Shown here: positions 47,605-56,502 of the stretch, in pieces
How the letters are laid out: the number at the start of each line of letters is the position of its first letter
Numbering within the stretch: position 1 is the first letter of the stretch
Assembly (NCBI RefSeq): GCF_014897585.1
Contig: NZ_JABUXW010000008.1
Span: 62,001-126,000 of the forward strand
Source: Brachybacterium tyrofermentans
GTDB taxonomy: Bacteria > Actinomycetota > Actinomycetes > Actinomycetales > Dermabacteraceae
Length of the DNA stretch: 64,000 nt
Direction of reading: 5' to 3'
The notes under the pieces: model-generated
The model's database searches: none
What the model was told of the DNA's origin: nothing
Seen by the model: the letters and a program-made list of their open reading frames with translations, nothing else
Position numbers and translations under genes: made by a program

Positions 47605-50465
47605 CCTCTCCCTCTGAGCAGTACGCCCGCTGGGCGGCGGAAAAGGAGCTCGCGGCTTCCGAGCTCGGCGCCTTCACCGACCGGTACGAGTTCGCGCTCG
47701 ACGACTTCCAGCTCTCCGGATGCCGGGTCCTCGAGGGCGGCAGCTCCGTGCTCGTCGCCGCGCCGACGGGGGCCGGCAAGACGGTGGTCGGGGAGTTCGC
47801 CGTGCACCTGGCGATCGCGCACGGTCGCAAGGTCTTCTACACCGCTCCCATCAAGGCGCTGTCGAACCAGAAGTTCGGCGAGCTGGTCGACTGGCTCGGC
47901 CACGACCGGGTCGGCCTGCTGACCGGTGACACCTCGATCCGGCCCGATGCCGACGTCGTGGTCATGACCACCGAGGTGCTGCGCAACATGCTGTACGCCG
48001 ACTCGTCCCTGCTGGAGGGACTCGGCTTCGTGGTGATGGACGAGGTGCACTACCTGGCCGATCGCCTGCGCGGCCCGGTGTGGGAAGAGGTCATCATCCA
48101 CCTCGACCGCTCGGTGCAGCTGGTGGCCCTCTCGGCGACGGTCTCCAACGCCGAGGAGTTCGGCGCCTGGCTGCAGGAGGTGCGCGGTGCCACCGAGATC
48201 GTCGTCTCCGAGACGAGGCCGGTGCCGCTGTGGCAGCACGTCGTCATCGGTGACGAGCTGATGGACCTCTTCGTCGACGCCGACGGGGAGGCCGTGGTCT
48301 CCCACGGCCCCGGCGTGCGCGGCGACCGGCAGGTCAATCCGGAGATCGAGCGGATCACCTCCTTCTCGCTCCCCGTCGACGAACGCTCCGGCGGCCCCCG
48401 GGGCCGGGCGCCCGGCGGCCGCAAGGGCACCCGTGGACGGCACCGCCCGCGCGGCTCCGGCCAGCACAGGCCTCCGCATCTGCGCAAGGGCGGCGGGCCC
48501 GGCAGCGCCCAGGGGAGCACGGTCCCGCGGCCGGCCCGTCGGCCCGAGGTGATCGAGATGCTCGACGACGCCGATCTGCTGCCGGCGATCATGTTCATCT
48601 TCTCCCGGGCCGGCTGCGAAGGGGCGGTGCAGCAGTGCACGCGCGCCCGACTGCGACTGACCGACGAGACCGAGCGCCGCGAGATCCGCCGCGTGCTCGA
48701 TGACCGCCTGGACGGCATCGGCGTCGAGGACGAGGACGTCCTGGGGATCCCCGCCTTCCGTCGGGCCGTGCTCGACGGCTACGCCGCCCACCACGCCGGG
48801 ATCCTGCCGCTGCTCAAGACGGTGGTCGAGGAGCTGTTCGCCCGCGGCCTGCTCAAGGCCGTCTTCGCGACGGAGACCCTCGCGCTGGGCATCAACATGC
48901 CGGCCCGCTCCGTGGTGCTCGAGAAGCTCGTGAAGTTCAACGGGGTCGAGCACGCGGACCTCACCCCGGGGGAGTACACCCAGCTCACAGGGCGCGCGGG
49001 CCGCCGTGGCATCGACACCGAGGGGCACGCGATCGTGGTCGCGGGCGGCCGGTTCGACGCCCACGCCGTCGGTTCCCTCGCCTCCCGTCGCACCTACCCG
49101 CTGCGCTCCGCCTTCCGGCCCACGCCGAACATGGCGGTCAACCTCCTGGACCGCTTCGACCTCTCCAGAGCCCGCGAGACGCTCGAGACCAGCTTCGCCC
49201 AGTTCCAGACGGACCGCTCCGTGGTGGGCCTGGCGCGTCGCGCCCGCGAGCTCGAGGACACCGCAGAGTCCTATCGCGAGGCCGTCACCTGCGACCGGGG
49301 CGACCTCTCGGAGTATGCGGAGATCCAGGAGCGGATCACCGCGAGGGAGAAGACCCTCTCGCGGGCCCGCGCCGCCGCCGACGGCGACCGCACCCGGTCC
49401 GTGCTCGGCTCGCTGCACCGCGGTGACGTGATCGCGCTTCCCGGAGGCAAGCGCCGCGGCTACGCGGCCGTGCTGGGCGTGGACCGCCACGTGCTCGGCG
49501 GCCCCCAGGTCGATCTGCTCGACACCGAGGGCCGTCGGCGCAGCCTGCGACCCGGCGACGTCCCGTCCCCGCCCGCGGTCATCGACTCCCTGCGCCTGCC
49601 GAGCCAGGATTCGCTCGGCAGCGGCAAGGTGCGCAAGGACACCGCCGCCGCGCTGCGCCGGTCCCTGTCCGGGCGCGACGACCCTCGCCGCGAGGTCCGC
49701 GCCCGCGTCGACCGCACCCCGTCCACCGCCGCGAACGACGAGGAGCTGCAGCGGCTCAAGGCAGCTCTCGCAGAGCACCCCTGCGCCGACTGCCCGGAGC
49801 TCTCCTCCCATCTGCGCTGGGTGGGGCGCTGGCGCAAGGCCCGCCTCGATCTCAGCGGCGTGCAGCGCCGCATCGAGGGACGAACGAGCTCACTGGCCCG
49901 TCAGTTCGACCGGCTCACCGACCTGCTGCAGGAGCTCGGCTATCTGGAGCGCGAGGGCGAGGAGCTCGTCCCCACAGCCAGCGGCCTGCGGCTGCGGCAC
50001 CTGTTCAGTGATCGGGATCTGCTGATCGCGGAGTGCATCGAGCACGGCGCCTGGCAGGGGCTGGACCCGGCCGGTCTGGCCGCGGTGGTCTCAGCGGCCG
50101 TCCACGAGGCCCGTCGGGACGACCGCGCCCCGGAGGCCATCGCGGACCCGGCGGTCGACGCCGCCCTGGCCGCGTCCGCCCGGATCGCCGCCGACCTGCA
50201 GGTCGCCCAGTCCCGCCACGGGCTCGACGCGACTCCGCCCCCGGATCCCGCGATCTCGGCGATCGTGCACCGCTGGGCCCGCGGGGACCACTTCGCCGCC
50301 GCCCTGAACGGGAGCGATCTGCCTCCCGGTGACTTCGTGCGCCATTGCCGGCAGGTCATCGATCTGCTGTCCCAGCTCACCGGTGACCCGCAGCTCGGTG
50401 CCGCGGCACGGGCGGCGATCGGGTCCGTGCGCCGGGGGCTGGTCGCCCAGGAGATCGATCGATGA
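47601..50465 (+). CDS. helY: Ski2/Mtr4-like DEVH-box RNA helicase HelY
   Basis: HelY is an actinobacterial relative of exosome helicases, likely acting in RNA processing or decay. The 954 residues have Walker A APTGAGKT (54-61), DEVH (147-150), SAT (VALSATVSNAEEF), and motif VI region YTQLTGRAGRRGID. A basic Gly/Arg/Pro-rich insertion (about 255-315) splits RecA domains 1 and 2. The C-terminal DSHCT domain ends near residue 950. It shares ATGA with both neighbours. Confidence 0.94.
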   Translation: MTSPSEQYARWAAEKELAASELGAFTDRYEFALDDFQLSGCRVLEGGSSVLVAAPTGAGKTVVGEFAVHLAIAHGRKVFYTAPIKALSNQKFGELVDWLGHDRVGLLTGDTSIRPDADVVVMTTEVLRNMLYADSSLLEGLGFVVMDEVHYLADRLRGPVWEEVIIHLDRSVQLVALSATVSNAEEFGAWLQEVRGATEIVVSETRPVPLWQHVVIGDELMDLFVDADGEAVVSHGPGVRGDRQVNPEIERITSFSLPVDERSGGPRGRAPGGRKGTRGRHRPRGSGQHRPPHLRKGGGPGSAQGSTVPRPARRPEVIEMLDDADLLPAIMFIFSRAGCEGAVQQCTRARLRLTDETERREIRRVLDDRLDGIGVEDEDVLGIPAFRRAVLDGYAAHHAGILPLLKTVVEELFARGLLKAVFATETLALGINMPARSVVLEKLVKFNGVEHADLTPGEYTQLTGRAGRRGIDTEGHAIVVAGGRFDAHAVGSLASRRTYPLRSAFRPTPNMAVNLLDRFDLSRARETLETSFAQFQTDRSVVGLARRARELEDTAESYREAVTCDRGDLSEYAEIQERITAREKTLSRARAAADGDRTRSVLGSLHRGDVIALPGGKRRGYAAVLGVDRHVLGGPQVDLLDTEGRRRSLRPGDVPSPPAVIDSLRLPSQDSLGSGKVRKDTAAALRRSLSGRDDPRREVRARVDRTPSTAANDEELQRLKAALAEHPCADCPELSSHLRWVGRWRKARLDLSGVQRRIEGRTSSLARQFDRLTDLLQELGYLEREGEELVPTASGLRLRHLFSDRDLLIAECIEHGAWQGLDPAGLAAVVSAAVHEARRDDRAPEAIADPAVDAALAASARIAADLQVAQSRHGLDATPPPDPAISAIVHRWARGDHFAAALNGSDLPPGDFVRHCRQVIDLLSQLTGDPQLGAAARAAIGSVRRGLVAQEIDR

Positions 50466-51271
50466 GCTTTCTCCCAGGCGGGCACGACATCCTGGGGGAC
50501 GTGACCGAGACCGACCGCGCCGCTCAGCCCATCCAGCCAGCCCAGCCCGTGCTCTACACCGGCATCGTGCTCTACAGCAGCCAGGATCCCGAGGCCTCGG
50601 CGATGCTCGTCTCCGGCGGTCTGATCGCCTGGACGGGCCCCGAGGACACCGCCCGGGTGATCCATGACGGTGCACAGATCGTCGATGCCACCGGCTGCCT
50701 GATCACTCCCGGGTTCGTCGATGCCGCCGCCACTGCCGACGGCTCGGCGCCGGATCCCGGCACGGAGGCGTCAGCGGCCGCCCGGGGGGTCGTGCTGCGC
50801 CTGCCCGGTCCGACGGGGGAGCGGGAGGGCGTGCGGGTCATCGCCCCGGCCACCGAGGACGCCGACTATCTCGACCTGGCCTCTGCCGGGGTCCCGGTCG
50901 CGTTCGGCTCCGCCGGTGATCCCGACGCCGCCGACCCCTGGGACTGGGTGCGCGGCGCCACTCGTCGGCCGCCCGCTGACCAGCGGATCAGCGACCGCGC
51001 CGCCTTCCTCGCGGCCTCCCGCGGAGGCCAGCGGGTCGCCGGTGCCCGGCATCCGGGCACCCTGCAGACGGGCATCGAGGCGACCTTCGTGATCTGGGAG
51101 CCGTGGGATCTCACCGTCCAGTCCCGTGCCGAACGGGTCGACTCCTGGTCCACGGATCCCCGTTCCCGCACGCCGCTGCTGCCGGACCTGGATCTGGGCA
51201 CCCCTCGGGCACTGCGCACCGTGGTCGGGGGGCGGATCGTCCACGACCGGCTCGGGCAGGGGAGGGCATGA
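50462..51271 (+). CDS. Degenerate amidohydrolase-like protein
   Basis: The 269 residues keep the outer parts of an imidazolonepropionase/YtcJ-type amidohydrolase. The N-terminal beta sandwich (MLVSGGLIAWTGPEDTAR) leads to ITPGFVDA, and the C-terminal end has AFLAASRGGQRVAG, GIEATFVIWE and TVVGGRIVHD. The metal-binding HxH expected after GFVDA is replaced by AATADG, and most of the central barrel, with its further His and Asp ligands, is missing. It is therefore probably not a metal hydrolase. It is intact as a frame and overlaps both helY and lnt by 4 bases, so it seems maintained. Confidence 0.75.
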   Translation: MSFLPGGHDILGDVTETDRAAQPIQPAQPVLYTGIVLYSSQDPEASAMLVSGGLIAWTGPEDTARVIHDGAQIVDATGCLITPGFVDAAATADGSAPDPGTEASAAARGVVLRLPGPTGEREGVRVIAPATEDADYLDLASAGVPVAFGSAGDPDAADPWDWVRGATRRPPADQRISDRAAFLAASRGGQRVAGARHPGTLQTGIEATFVIWEPWDLTVQSRAERVDSWSTDPRSRTPLLPDLDLGTPRALRTVVGGRIVHDRLGQGRA

Positions 51272-52875
51272 CGCCGCAGCCCCGGGACGACGTCGATCCG
51301 ACGCCCTGGCCCGCGGCGCTGATCTGCGGGGCGGCGGGCGGCCTGGCTGCACTGGCCGCCTTCCCGCCGTACGGGATGTGGATGCTGCTGCCCGTCTCGT
51401 TGGCCCTGCTCTCGGCGGCCCTGCTCACCCGGTCCGGGTGGGTCGCGGCGCTGGCCTCGCTCGCCTGGGGCGTCGCCTTCTTCGTCCCGCTGACGGCCTG
51501 GGCGAACACCTATGCCGGCACAGCGCCCTGGATCGCACTGGGTGTCTTCGAGGCCCTGTTCATCGTCCTGTTCGGCCTGCTGGCCCGCCTCGTGCTGGTG
51601 CGTCGCGGTCTGTGCCCCACCTCGGCGCTGGTGGTCTCCGCCCTCTGGGTCGGGGTCGAGACGCTGCGCAGCCACGCCCCCTGGGGCGGCCTGCCCTGGG
51701 GCGCCTCCGCCTTCGCCCTCGGCGACTCGCCGCTGCTGAACCTCGGCCCGTGGATCGGTATGGCCGGCCTCTCCTTCGTGGTCGCCTTCCTGGGACAGAT
51801 GATCCTGCACGGTGCGCTGTCGCTGCTGGGGCGCCGTCACCGCGGCCTGACCGGCTTCGCCGGGGTCTGGCCCTTCGCGCTGGCCGTCGCAGCGATCCTG
51901 GCGACCGTCGTGGTCCCGCACCCTGTCAACCGCGCCCCGGTGGACCGGCCCACGATGACCGTCGCCGGGATCCAGGGCTCCATGGACCGGATCGATCCCG
52001 CCACGATGATCATGCCGGACGACGTGTTCGAGAACCATCTCGCCGTCACCCGCTCCCTGATCGAGTCGACCTCTCTCGAGGGCCGGCAGCTGGACCTGAT
52101 CGTCTGGCCCGAGGACTCCACCGGCTATGACCCCCGGCAGGACCCCTGGATGGCGGACCAGCTGACCGCAGCCGCGGCCGACGCCGGAGCCCCCGTCCTC
52201 ATCGGCACCCAGGCCGCGGTCGGGGAGTCCGAGCGCCTGAACCAGTCGGTGCTCTACACCTCCGACGGATCCACGCCGTACGCCTACTCCAAGCGGCATC
52301 CCGTCCCCTTCGGCGAGTACGTCCCGTTCCGCGACTTCTTCCGGACGCTGTCCGACAAGGTCGATCTCGTCTCCCGGGACATGATCCCCGGCGAGGAGGT
52401 CGGGGTCATGGACATGGGCGAGCTCGGAGCGGGCGAGGACTCCGTCGGCGTGCTGATCTGCTTCGAGATCGCCTACGACAACCTGGTCACCGACGCCGTC
52501 GACTCCGGCGCCGAGGTGATCGTGATCCAATCCAACAACGCCCTCTTCGGCGATTCCCACGAGGCGATCCAGCAGCTCGCCGAGGCGAAGGTGATGGCGG
52601 TGGTCTCCGGCCGCAGCGTCGTCCACGTCTCGACCGTCGGCCAGTCCGCGATCTTCACCCCCGAGGGCCGACGGCTGGACTTCGTGGGTCATTGGGAGCA
52701 GGGTGCGGTCCTCGCCGACGTGCCTCTGCGCACCGGGATCACCCCGGCCGTCGCCGGCGGCCCCTGGATCGCCGTGGGGATCTCCGCCCTCGGTCTCCTC
52801 GGCCTGCTGGGCGCCCTCTCCGGCCGACGACGCGCGCTTGCCCCGGCCCCCGCCCGCCGACGCCCGAGGAGCTGA
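51268..52875 (+). CDS. lnt: Apolipoprotein N-acyltransferase
   Basis: Lnt transfers a fatty acid to the N-terminal Cys of lipoproteins. The 535 residues have about six N-terminal membrane segments (to about 220), a nitrilase-type catalytic domain and one last membrane helix near 500. The triad is visible: Glu in LIVWPEDS, Lys in AYSKRHPVPFGEYVPF and Cys in VGVLICFEIAYD. In mycobacteria this domain is joined to Ppm1. Here the two are separate neighbouring genes, 2 bases apart. Confidence 0.94.
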   Translation: MTPQPRDDVDPTPWPAALICGAAGGLAALAAFPPYGMWMLLPVSLALLSAALLTRSGWVAALASLAWGVAFFVPLTAWANTYAGTAPWIALGVFEALFIVLFGLLARLVLVRRGLCPTSALVVSALWVGVETLRSHAPWGGLPWGASAFALGDSPLLNLGPWIGMAGLSFVVAFLGQMILHGALSLLGRRHRGLTGFAGVWPFALAVAAILATVVVPHPVNRAPVDRPTMTVAGIQGSMDRIDPATMIMPDDVFENHLAVTRSLIESTSLEGRQLDLIVWPEDSTGYDPRQDPWMADQLTAAAADAGAPVLIGTQAAVGESERLNQSVLYTSDGSTPYAYSKRHPVPFGEYVPFRDFFRTLSDKVDLVSRDMIPGEEVGVMDMGELGAGEDSVGVLICFEIAYDNLVTDAVDSGAEVIVIQSNNALFGDSHEAIQQLAEAKVMAVVSGRSVVHVSTVGQSAIFTPEGRRLDFVGHWEQGAVLADVPLRTGITPAVAGGPWIAVGISALGLLGLLGALSGRRRALAPAPARRRPRS

Positions 52876-52877
52876 CC

Positions 52878-53633
52878 GTGCGACCCTCCACCGCCCCGCT
52901 GCCGCCCACCCTCGTCGTGATCCCCACCTATGACGAGCGCGAGGCGCTGCCCGGCACGCTCGCCCGACTGCGCGCGGCGGTGCCCGCCGCCCATGTGCTC
53001 GTCGTCGACGACTCCTCGCCCGACGGCACCGGGGACTGGGCCGATGACGTCGCCGCCCGGGACGAGAACGTCCACGTCCTGCACCGCGCGGGCAAGGAAG
53101 GTCTCGGACCCGCTTATCTGGCCGGCTTCGCCTGGGGTCTCGAGCGGGGCTACGAGCAGCTCGTCGAGATGGATGCGGATGCCTCCCACCGCCCCGAGCA
53201 GCTGCCGTCCCTGCTCGAGGCCGTGCGGCGCGGGGCGGATCTGGCGATCGGTTCGCGCTGGATGCCCGGCGGCCACGTGCACGACTGGCCGCTGCGCAGA
53301 CTGCTGCTCTCGCGCGGGGCGAACGTCTACGTGCGGGCGGCGCTGGGGCTCGGGGTCCGCGATGCGACCGCAGGCTTCCGGGTGTTCCGGGCCGAGCTGC
53401 TGCAGGGGCTCGTGCACGGCGACGTCGCGTCCCAGGGGTACTGCTTCCAGGTCGACATGACACGTCGGGCCCGGGCCGCGGGAGCCGTGATCAGCGAGGT
53501 GCCCATCGATTTCGACGAGCGCACCGAAGGGGCCAGCAAGATGTCCCCGCGCATCGTGCGCGAAGCGCTGGTGCTGGTCACGCTCTGGGGACTCTCACAC
53601 CGCACCCAGCAGGCTCTGAACCTCCTGCGTTAA
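52878..53633 (+). CDS. ppm1: Polyprenol monophosphomannose synthase
   Basis: Ppm1 makes polyprenyl-phosphomannose, the donor for lipoglycan and protein mannosylation outside the membrane. The 251 residues are a GT2 glycosyltransferase: VVIPTYDEREALPGTL, VVDDSSPDGTGDWA, LGPAYLAGFAWGLE, LVEMDADASHRPEQLP (DxD motif) and IGSRWMPGG. No membrane segments are seen, as in Corynebacterium Ppm1. GAGGAG lies 6 bases before the GTG. Confidence 0.94.
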   Translation: MRPSTAPLPPTLVVIPTYDEREALPGTLARLRAAVPAAHVLVVDDSSPDGTGDWADDVAARDENVHVLHRAGKEGLGPAYLAGFAWGLERGYEQLVEMDADASHRPEQLPSLLEAVRRGADLAIGSRWMPGGHVHDWPLRRLLLSRGANVYVRAALGLGVRDATAGFRVFRAELLQGLVHGDVASQGYCFQVDMTRRARAAGAVISEVPIDFDERTEGASKMSPRIVREALVLVTLWGLSHRTQQALNLLR

Positions 53634-53636
53634 TCT
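53631..53636 (+). promoter_or_regulatory. -10 element of fxsA inside the ppm1 stop
   Basis: TAATCT overlaps the ppm1 TAA stop codon, 34 bases before the fxsA ATG. Confidence 0.45.
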
Positions 53637-53670
53637 GGGTGACCCCGAGAGCCACAGGAAGGGATCTCGT

Positions 53671-54234
53671 ATGAGCACCGCACCGGGCGCCGCCCCTCGC
53701 CCCACCGCAGAGACCTCCGGGTCCACCCGCAGCAGCTCGCGCTGGGGAAGGCTGCTCCCCGCCGCGATCGTCGTGCTGGGCCTGCTCGAGCTCACGATCC
53801 TCGTGCTCATCGGCGTCAACACCAGCCTGTGGTGGTCGGTGCTGATCATCGCTATCGGGTGGGTGATCGGCGTGGCCCTGCTGGTCGCCGCCGGACAGCA
53901 GTCCTTCGTCCGGCTGCGCTCCCTGGTGCGGGCCGTGCGTGGTCACGGGGACATCCAGGACCACCTCTCGCGCCCCGCCTTCACGCTGCTCTCGGCCGTG
54001 TTCTTCTTCTTCCCCGGGATCCTCACCGATCTCATCGGACTGGTGCTGCTGGTGACCCCGGTGCAGCGCAGGTCGGTCGCGGCGATGGGCCTGGGCGGCG
54101 GATCCGCCGGTGCGCGCAGGGTGCTCTACCGCCGCTCCGGGGAGGGAGTCATCGACGGGGAGATCATCCTGAACGCACAGAAACCGCCGCGCGGCGGCGA
54201 CGACAGCACCCCGCCGACCATCTCGCAGGGCTGA
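53671..54234 (+). CDS. fxsA: FxsA-family membrane protein
   Basis: FxsA is a small inner-membrane protein known in E. coli for relieving phage T7 exclusion. Its normal role is unclear. The 187 residues have a Ser/Thr/Pro-rich head, three to four membrane segments, the signature FFFFPGILTDLIGLVLLVTPVQRR, and a basic, disordered tail. GGAAGGG lies 8 bases before the ATG. The stop codon lies inside a 17-bp tandem duplication. Confidence 0.9.
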   Translation: MSTAPGAAPRPTAETSGSTRSSSRWGRLLPAAIVVLGLLELTILVLIGVNTSLWWSVLIIAIGWVIGVALLVAAGQQSFVRLRSLVRAVRGHGDIQDHLSRPAFTLLSAVFFFFPGILTDLIGLVLLVTPVQRRSVAAMGLGGGSAGARRVLYRRSGEGVIDGEIILNAQKPPRGGDDSTPPTISQG

Positions 54235-54249
54235 CCATCTCGCAGGGCT
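54216..54249 (+). repeat. Perfect 17-bp tandem duplication across the fxsA stop
   Basis: GACCATCTCGCAGGGCT occurs twice in a row (54216-54232 and 54233-54249). The TGA that ends fxsA is formed at the junction. A TGA also follows the second copy, so loss of one copy would leave the same protein end. Confidence 0.85.
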
Positions 54250-54281
54250 GAGCCTCGTCGCCCGGCACGGCTGCAGACAGC

Positions 54282-54325
54282 ACAGCGCCCCCGCTCCGCC
54301 ATCACGGCAGGAACGGGGGCGCTGT
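54282..54325. terminator. Bidirectional terminator between fxsA and rbpA
   Basis: ACAGCGCCCCCG (54282-54293) pairs with its complement (54314-54325), a perfect 12-bp stem. It lies between the convergent fxsA and rbpA stops. Confidence 0.75.
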
Positions 54326-54337
54326 CCGTGCAGCGTC

Positions 54338-54688
54338 TCAGAGGTTGCGGCGCTGGTGCAGCTTGCCGGCTCGCAGGAGCGCGAGACGCTGATCGAGGAG
54401 CACCTGCAGGTCCTCCTCGCTGCGACGCTCGAGCAGCATGTCCCAGTGGGTGCGGATGGGCTTGCCGGGCTTCAGCTCCGGGCGCTCGTGGTCACGCAGC
54501 AGCGCGGAGGCGCCGCAGCGGCACTCCCAGACGGCCGGGACATCCGCCTCGACCGAGAAGGGGAGGACGATCGTGTGTCCGTTGGGGCAGTCGTAGACCG
54601 ACTCCTGACGGGGTGCGGCGAGGACGCCTTCGTCGGTCTCCATGGAGAGGGAGCCCAGTCGGGTGCCTCGGAGGCTGCGGCTGTTCAT
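54338..54688 (-). CDS. rbpA: RNA polymerase-binding protein RbpA
   Basis: RbpA binds the housekeeping sigma factor and core polymerase and stabilises open promoter complexes in actinobacteria. The 116 residues carry the N-terminal tail (MNSRSLRGTRLGS), the zinc or beta-barrel core with YDCPNGHT and WECRCG, the basic linker (ELKPGKPIRTHWD) and the sigma-interacting helix (LERRSEEDLQVLLDQRL). It is a single gene with its own promoter region, which contains a stress-sigma-like element at 54761-54786. GGAAGCGAG lies close before the ATG. Confidence 0.96.
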   Translation of the reverse strand: MNSRSLRGTRLGSLSMETDEGVLAAPRQESVYDCPNGHTIVLPFSVEADVPAVWECRCGASALLRDHERPELKPGKPIRTHWDMLLERRSEEDLQVLLDQRLALLRAGKLHQRRNL

Positions 54689-54760
54689 GCGGTTCTCGCT
54701 TCCTGCCGGGGGATGGTGGTGGGCGGGCGGGGTCCCGCCCGATGAGGTCTATGGGGTGAC

Positions 54761-54786
54761 AACGCCCGAGGGCCCGGAAATGTTCC
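54761..54786 (-). promoter_or_regulatory. Candidate SigR/SigH-type promoter of rbpA
   Basis: On the minus strand GGAAC (54786-54782), an 18-base spacer and GTT (54763-54761) match the GGAAY-N18-GTT pattern of thiol-oxidative-stress sigma factors SigR and SigH. It lies about 73 bases before the rbpA ATG. rbpA is a SigR target in Streptomyces (established knowledge). Use here is inference. Confidence 0.55.
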
Positions 54787-54803
54787 GCGGTGTCGAGGAG
54801 CGC

Positions 54804-55616
54804 TCACTCGCCGTCGATCAGCTCGGAGAGCAGATCGACACGATTGCTGATAATACCATCCACCCCGTTGACCAGGAGATTCCGCATGGTCACAGGGTCA
54901 TCGACGGTCCACACATGCACCTCGCAGCCCGCGCGATGGGCGGCGGCGACGTTGGCCGCGGTGACGATCGGCAGCCCCTGGTAGCTCTCGGGCACCTGGA
55001 GCGCCGCATAGGGGGCCAGGAGCCGCCGGATGAGAGCATCCGGGGCCTCGGCGGCCCGGGCGGCCAGGAAGGACGCGATGACGGGGCGCGCCGGGCTCCG
55101 CACCGGAAGGATCCCGGTGGCGGCCTGCACGGTCCGCACCGTGCGGCGCACGACGGCGTGGTCGAAGCCGGCGATGCACACGCGGTCGGCGCTGCGCGTG
55201 CGGGCGATCGCCGCGACGGCCGGTCCGATCGCAGAGGCCGCCTTGACATCGATGTTGATCGGCACGTCCCGGAAGGTCCCAAGCACGTCCTCGAGCATCG
55301 CGAGGGGCTCGTCCCCGCTCAGGCGCACCGCCCCAGCCTCGGCGGCGGTGAGCTCGTCGATCCGTCGCTGATCCCCGGCAAGGCGGGCCAGGTCCTCGTC
55401 GTGCACGGCCAGGGCCAGTCCGTCGGAGGTGGCGCGAGTGTCTGTCTCGAGCATGTCCGCGCCGGCGGCCAGGGCCGCCTCGAAGGCGCGCAGGGTGTTC
55501 TCGGGGACGTCCAGCGCGAGTCCGCGATGGGCGATGCGGCGCGGTCGGGGTCCGGGCAGGAACCGGGAACCGGGGGCCGGGGGACGATCACCCGTCCCGG
55601 TGGTCGATGAGTGCAT
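54804..55616 (-). CDS. Glycerophosphodiester phosphodiesterase
   Basis: GDPD enzymes split glycerophosphodiesters to glycerol-3-phosphate and an alcohol. The 270 residues are a TIM barrel with IAHRGLALDVPENTLRAF (His and Glu), MLETDTRATSDG and AVHDEDLARL (catalytic His), and VHVWTVDDPVTMRNLL near the C terminus. ATG at 55616 is chosen because GAGGAGGA lies about 8 bases upstream. It overlaps the end of the SURF1 gene by 29 bases. No signal peptide is clear, so the enzyme is probably cytosolic. Confidence 0.9.
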   Translation of the reverse strand: MHSSTTGTGDRPPAPGSRFLPGPRPRRIAHRGLALDVPENTLRAFEAALAAGADMLETDTRATSDGLALAVHDEDLARLAGDQRRIDELTAAEAGAVRLSGDEPLAMLEDVLGTFRDVPINIDVKAASAIGPAVAAIARTRSADRVCIAGFDHAVVRRTVRTVQAATGILPVRSPARPVIASFLAARAAEAPDALIRRLLAPYAALQVPESYQGLPIVTAANVAAAHRAGCEVHVWTVDDPVTMRNLLVNGVDGIISNRVDLLSELIDGE

Positions 55617-56502
55617 CTTCTTCCTCCTCGTCCTGACCGCGCGGCCGAGAATGGGCGGCCCGGCGCGGTCGATGATCGGTGGTGGTGCGGGCAGGAGCAC
55701 CCTCGTCTGCGGTGCCGTCGGCGCTCGCGCCCTCGCCCTCGGCCTCGTCCAGGTCCTGGATCGTGCGCCGCGTGCGATAGATCAGCGCCGCCGGGAAGAA
55801 CAGGGCGAAGATCCACCATTGGAACGCATAGGAGAGGTGGGGGCCGAGCCCGGTCTCGGGGTCCGGCAGCGCCGCGGGCCGCGGGTCGGACGGATCCTCC
55901 GCCTCGAGGTCGCCGTACGCGCCGCGGACGAGGGTCCCGTCGTGCTCCGGCAGCAGGCCGTCGATCTGCGGAGGGTTGACGGAGTGGACCTGGCCCGGGG
56001 GGATCTCCCGGTCCAGCGTCGGCTCCGCGGGCCGCAGCCGCACGGTGATCTCCTGCTCGCCCTCGGGGACCGGTGGTGCGGAGACGGGCTCGGAGACATC
56101 TCCCTGGGAGGTCACCCAGCCGCGCACGACGAGCAGGGTGGTCCCGTCCTCGGTGCGGTAGGGCACCAGCTGCCAGAAGCCGACCTGGCCGTCGAGCTGG
56201 CGGTTGCGCACGTACAGCAGGCACTGCGCATCGGTGCAGTAGCTGCCGCGGAGGGTGACCGGGGTCCAGTCGTCCTCCGGGGCGAGCGCCGACTCCGGGG
56301 AGGGGAGGACGTCCTGGAGAGGCACCGGCTCCGCGTCGAAGTTCGCGTGGATGACGTCGGCGACATCGCGCTTGTGCTCGAAGCGCCCGAACTGCCAGAA
56401 CCCGAGGCCGATGCAGAGCGCGGAGGCGAGCAGCACGGCGAGCACGGCGAACAGGGTCTCACGGCTGACGAGGACGCGCCGGAGGGTGGAGCGTCGGGTC
56501 AT
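55588..56502 (-). CDS. SURF1-family cytochrome oxidase assembly protein
   Basis: SURF1 helps assemble the heme a/Cu centre of aa3-type cytochrome oxidase. The 304 residues have two membrane helices (about 20-38 and 226-245) around a large outer-face loop with DWTPVTLRGSY, GFWQLVPYRTEDGTTLLVVRGWV and DREIPPGQVHSVNPPQID. The C-terminal 55 residues are an acidic and then basic cytoplasmic tail. The start overlaps the upstream gene (ATGA). No oxidase subunit gene is in the window. Confidence 0.9.
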   Translation of the reverse strand: MTRRSTLRRVLVSRETLFAVLAVLLASALCIGLGFWQFGRFEHKRDVADVIHANFDAEPVPLQDVLPSPESALAPEDDWTPVTLRGSYCTDAQCLLYVRNRQLDGQVGFWQLVPYRTEDGTTLLVVRGWVTSQGDVSEPVSAPPVPEGEQEITVRLRPAEPTLDREIPPGQVHSVNPPQIDGLLPEHDGTLVRGAYGDLEAEDPSDPRPAALPDPETGLGPHLSYAFQWWIFALFFPAALIYRTRRTIQDLDEAEGEGASADGTADEGAPARTTTDHRPRRAAHSRPRGQDEEEEDALIDHRDG

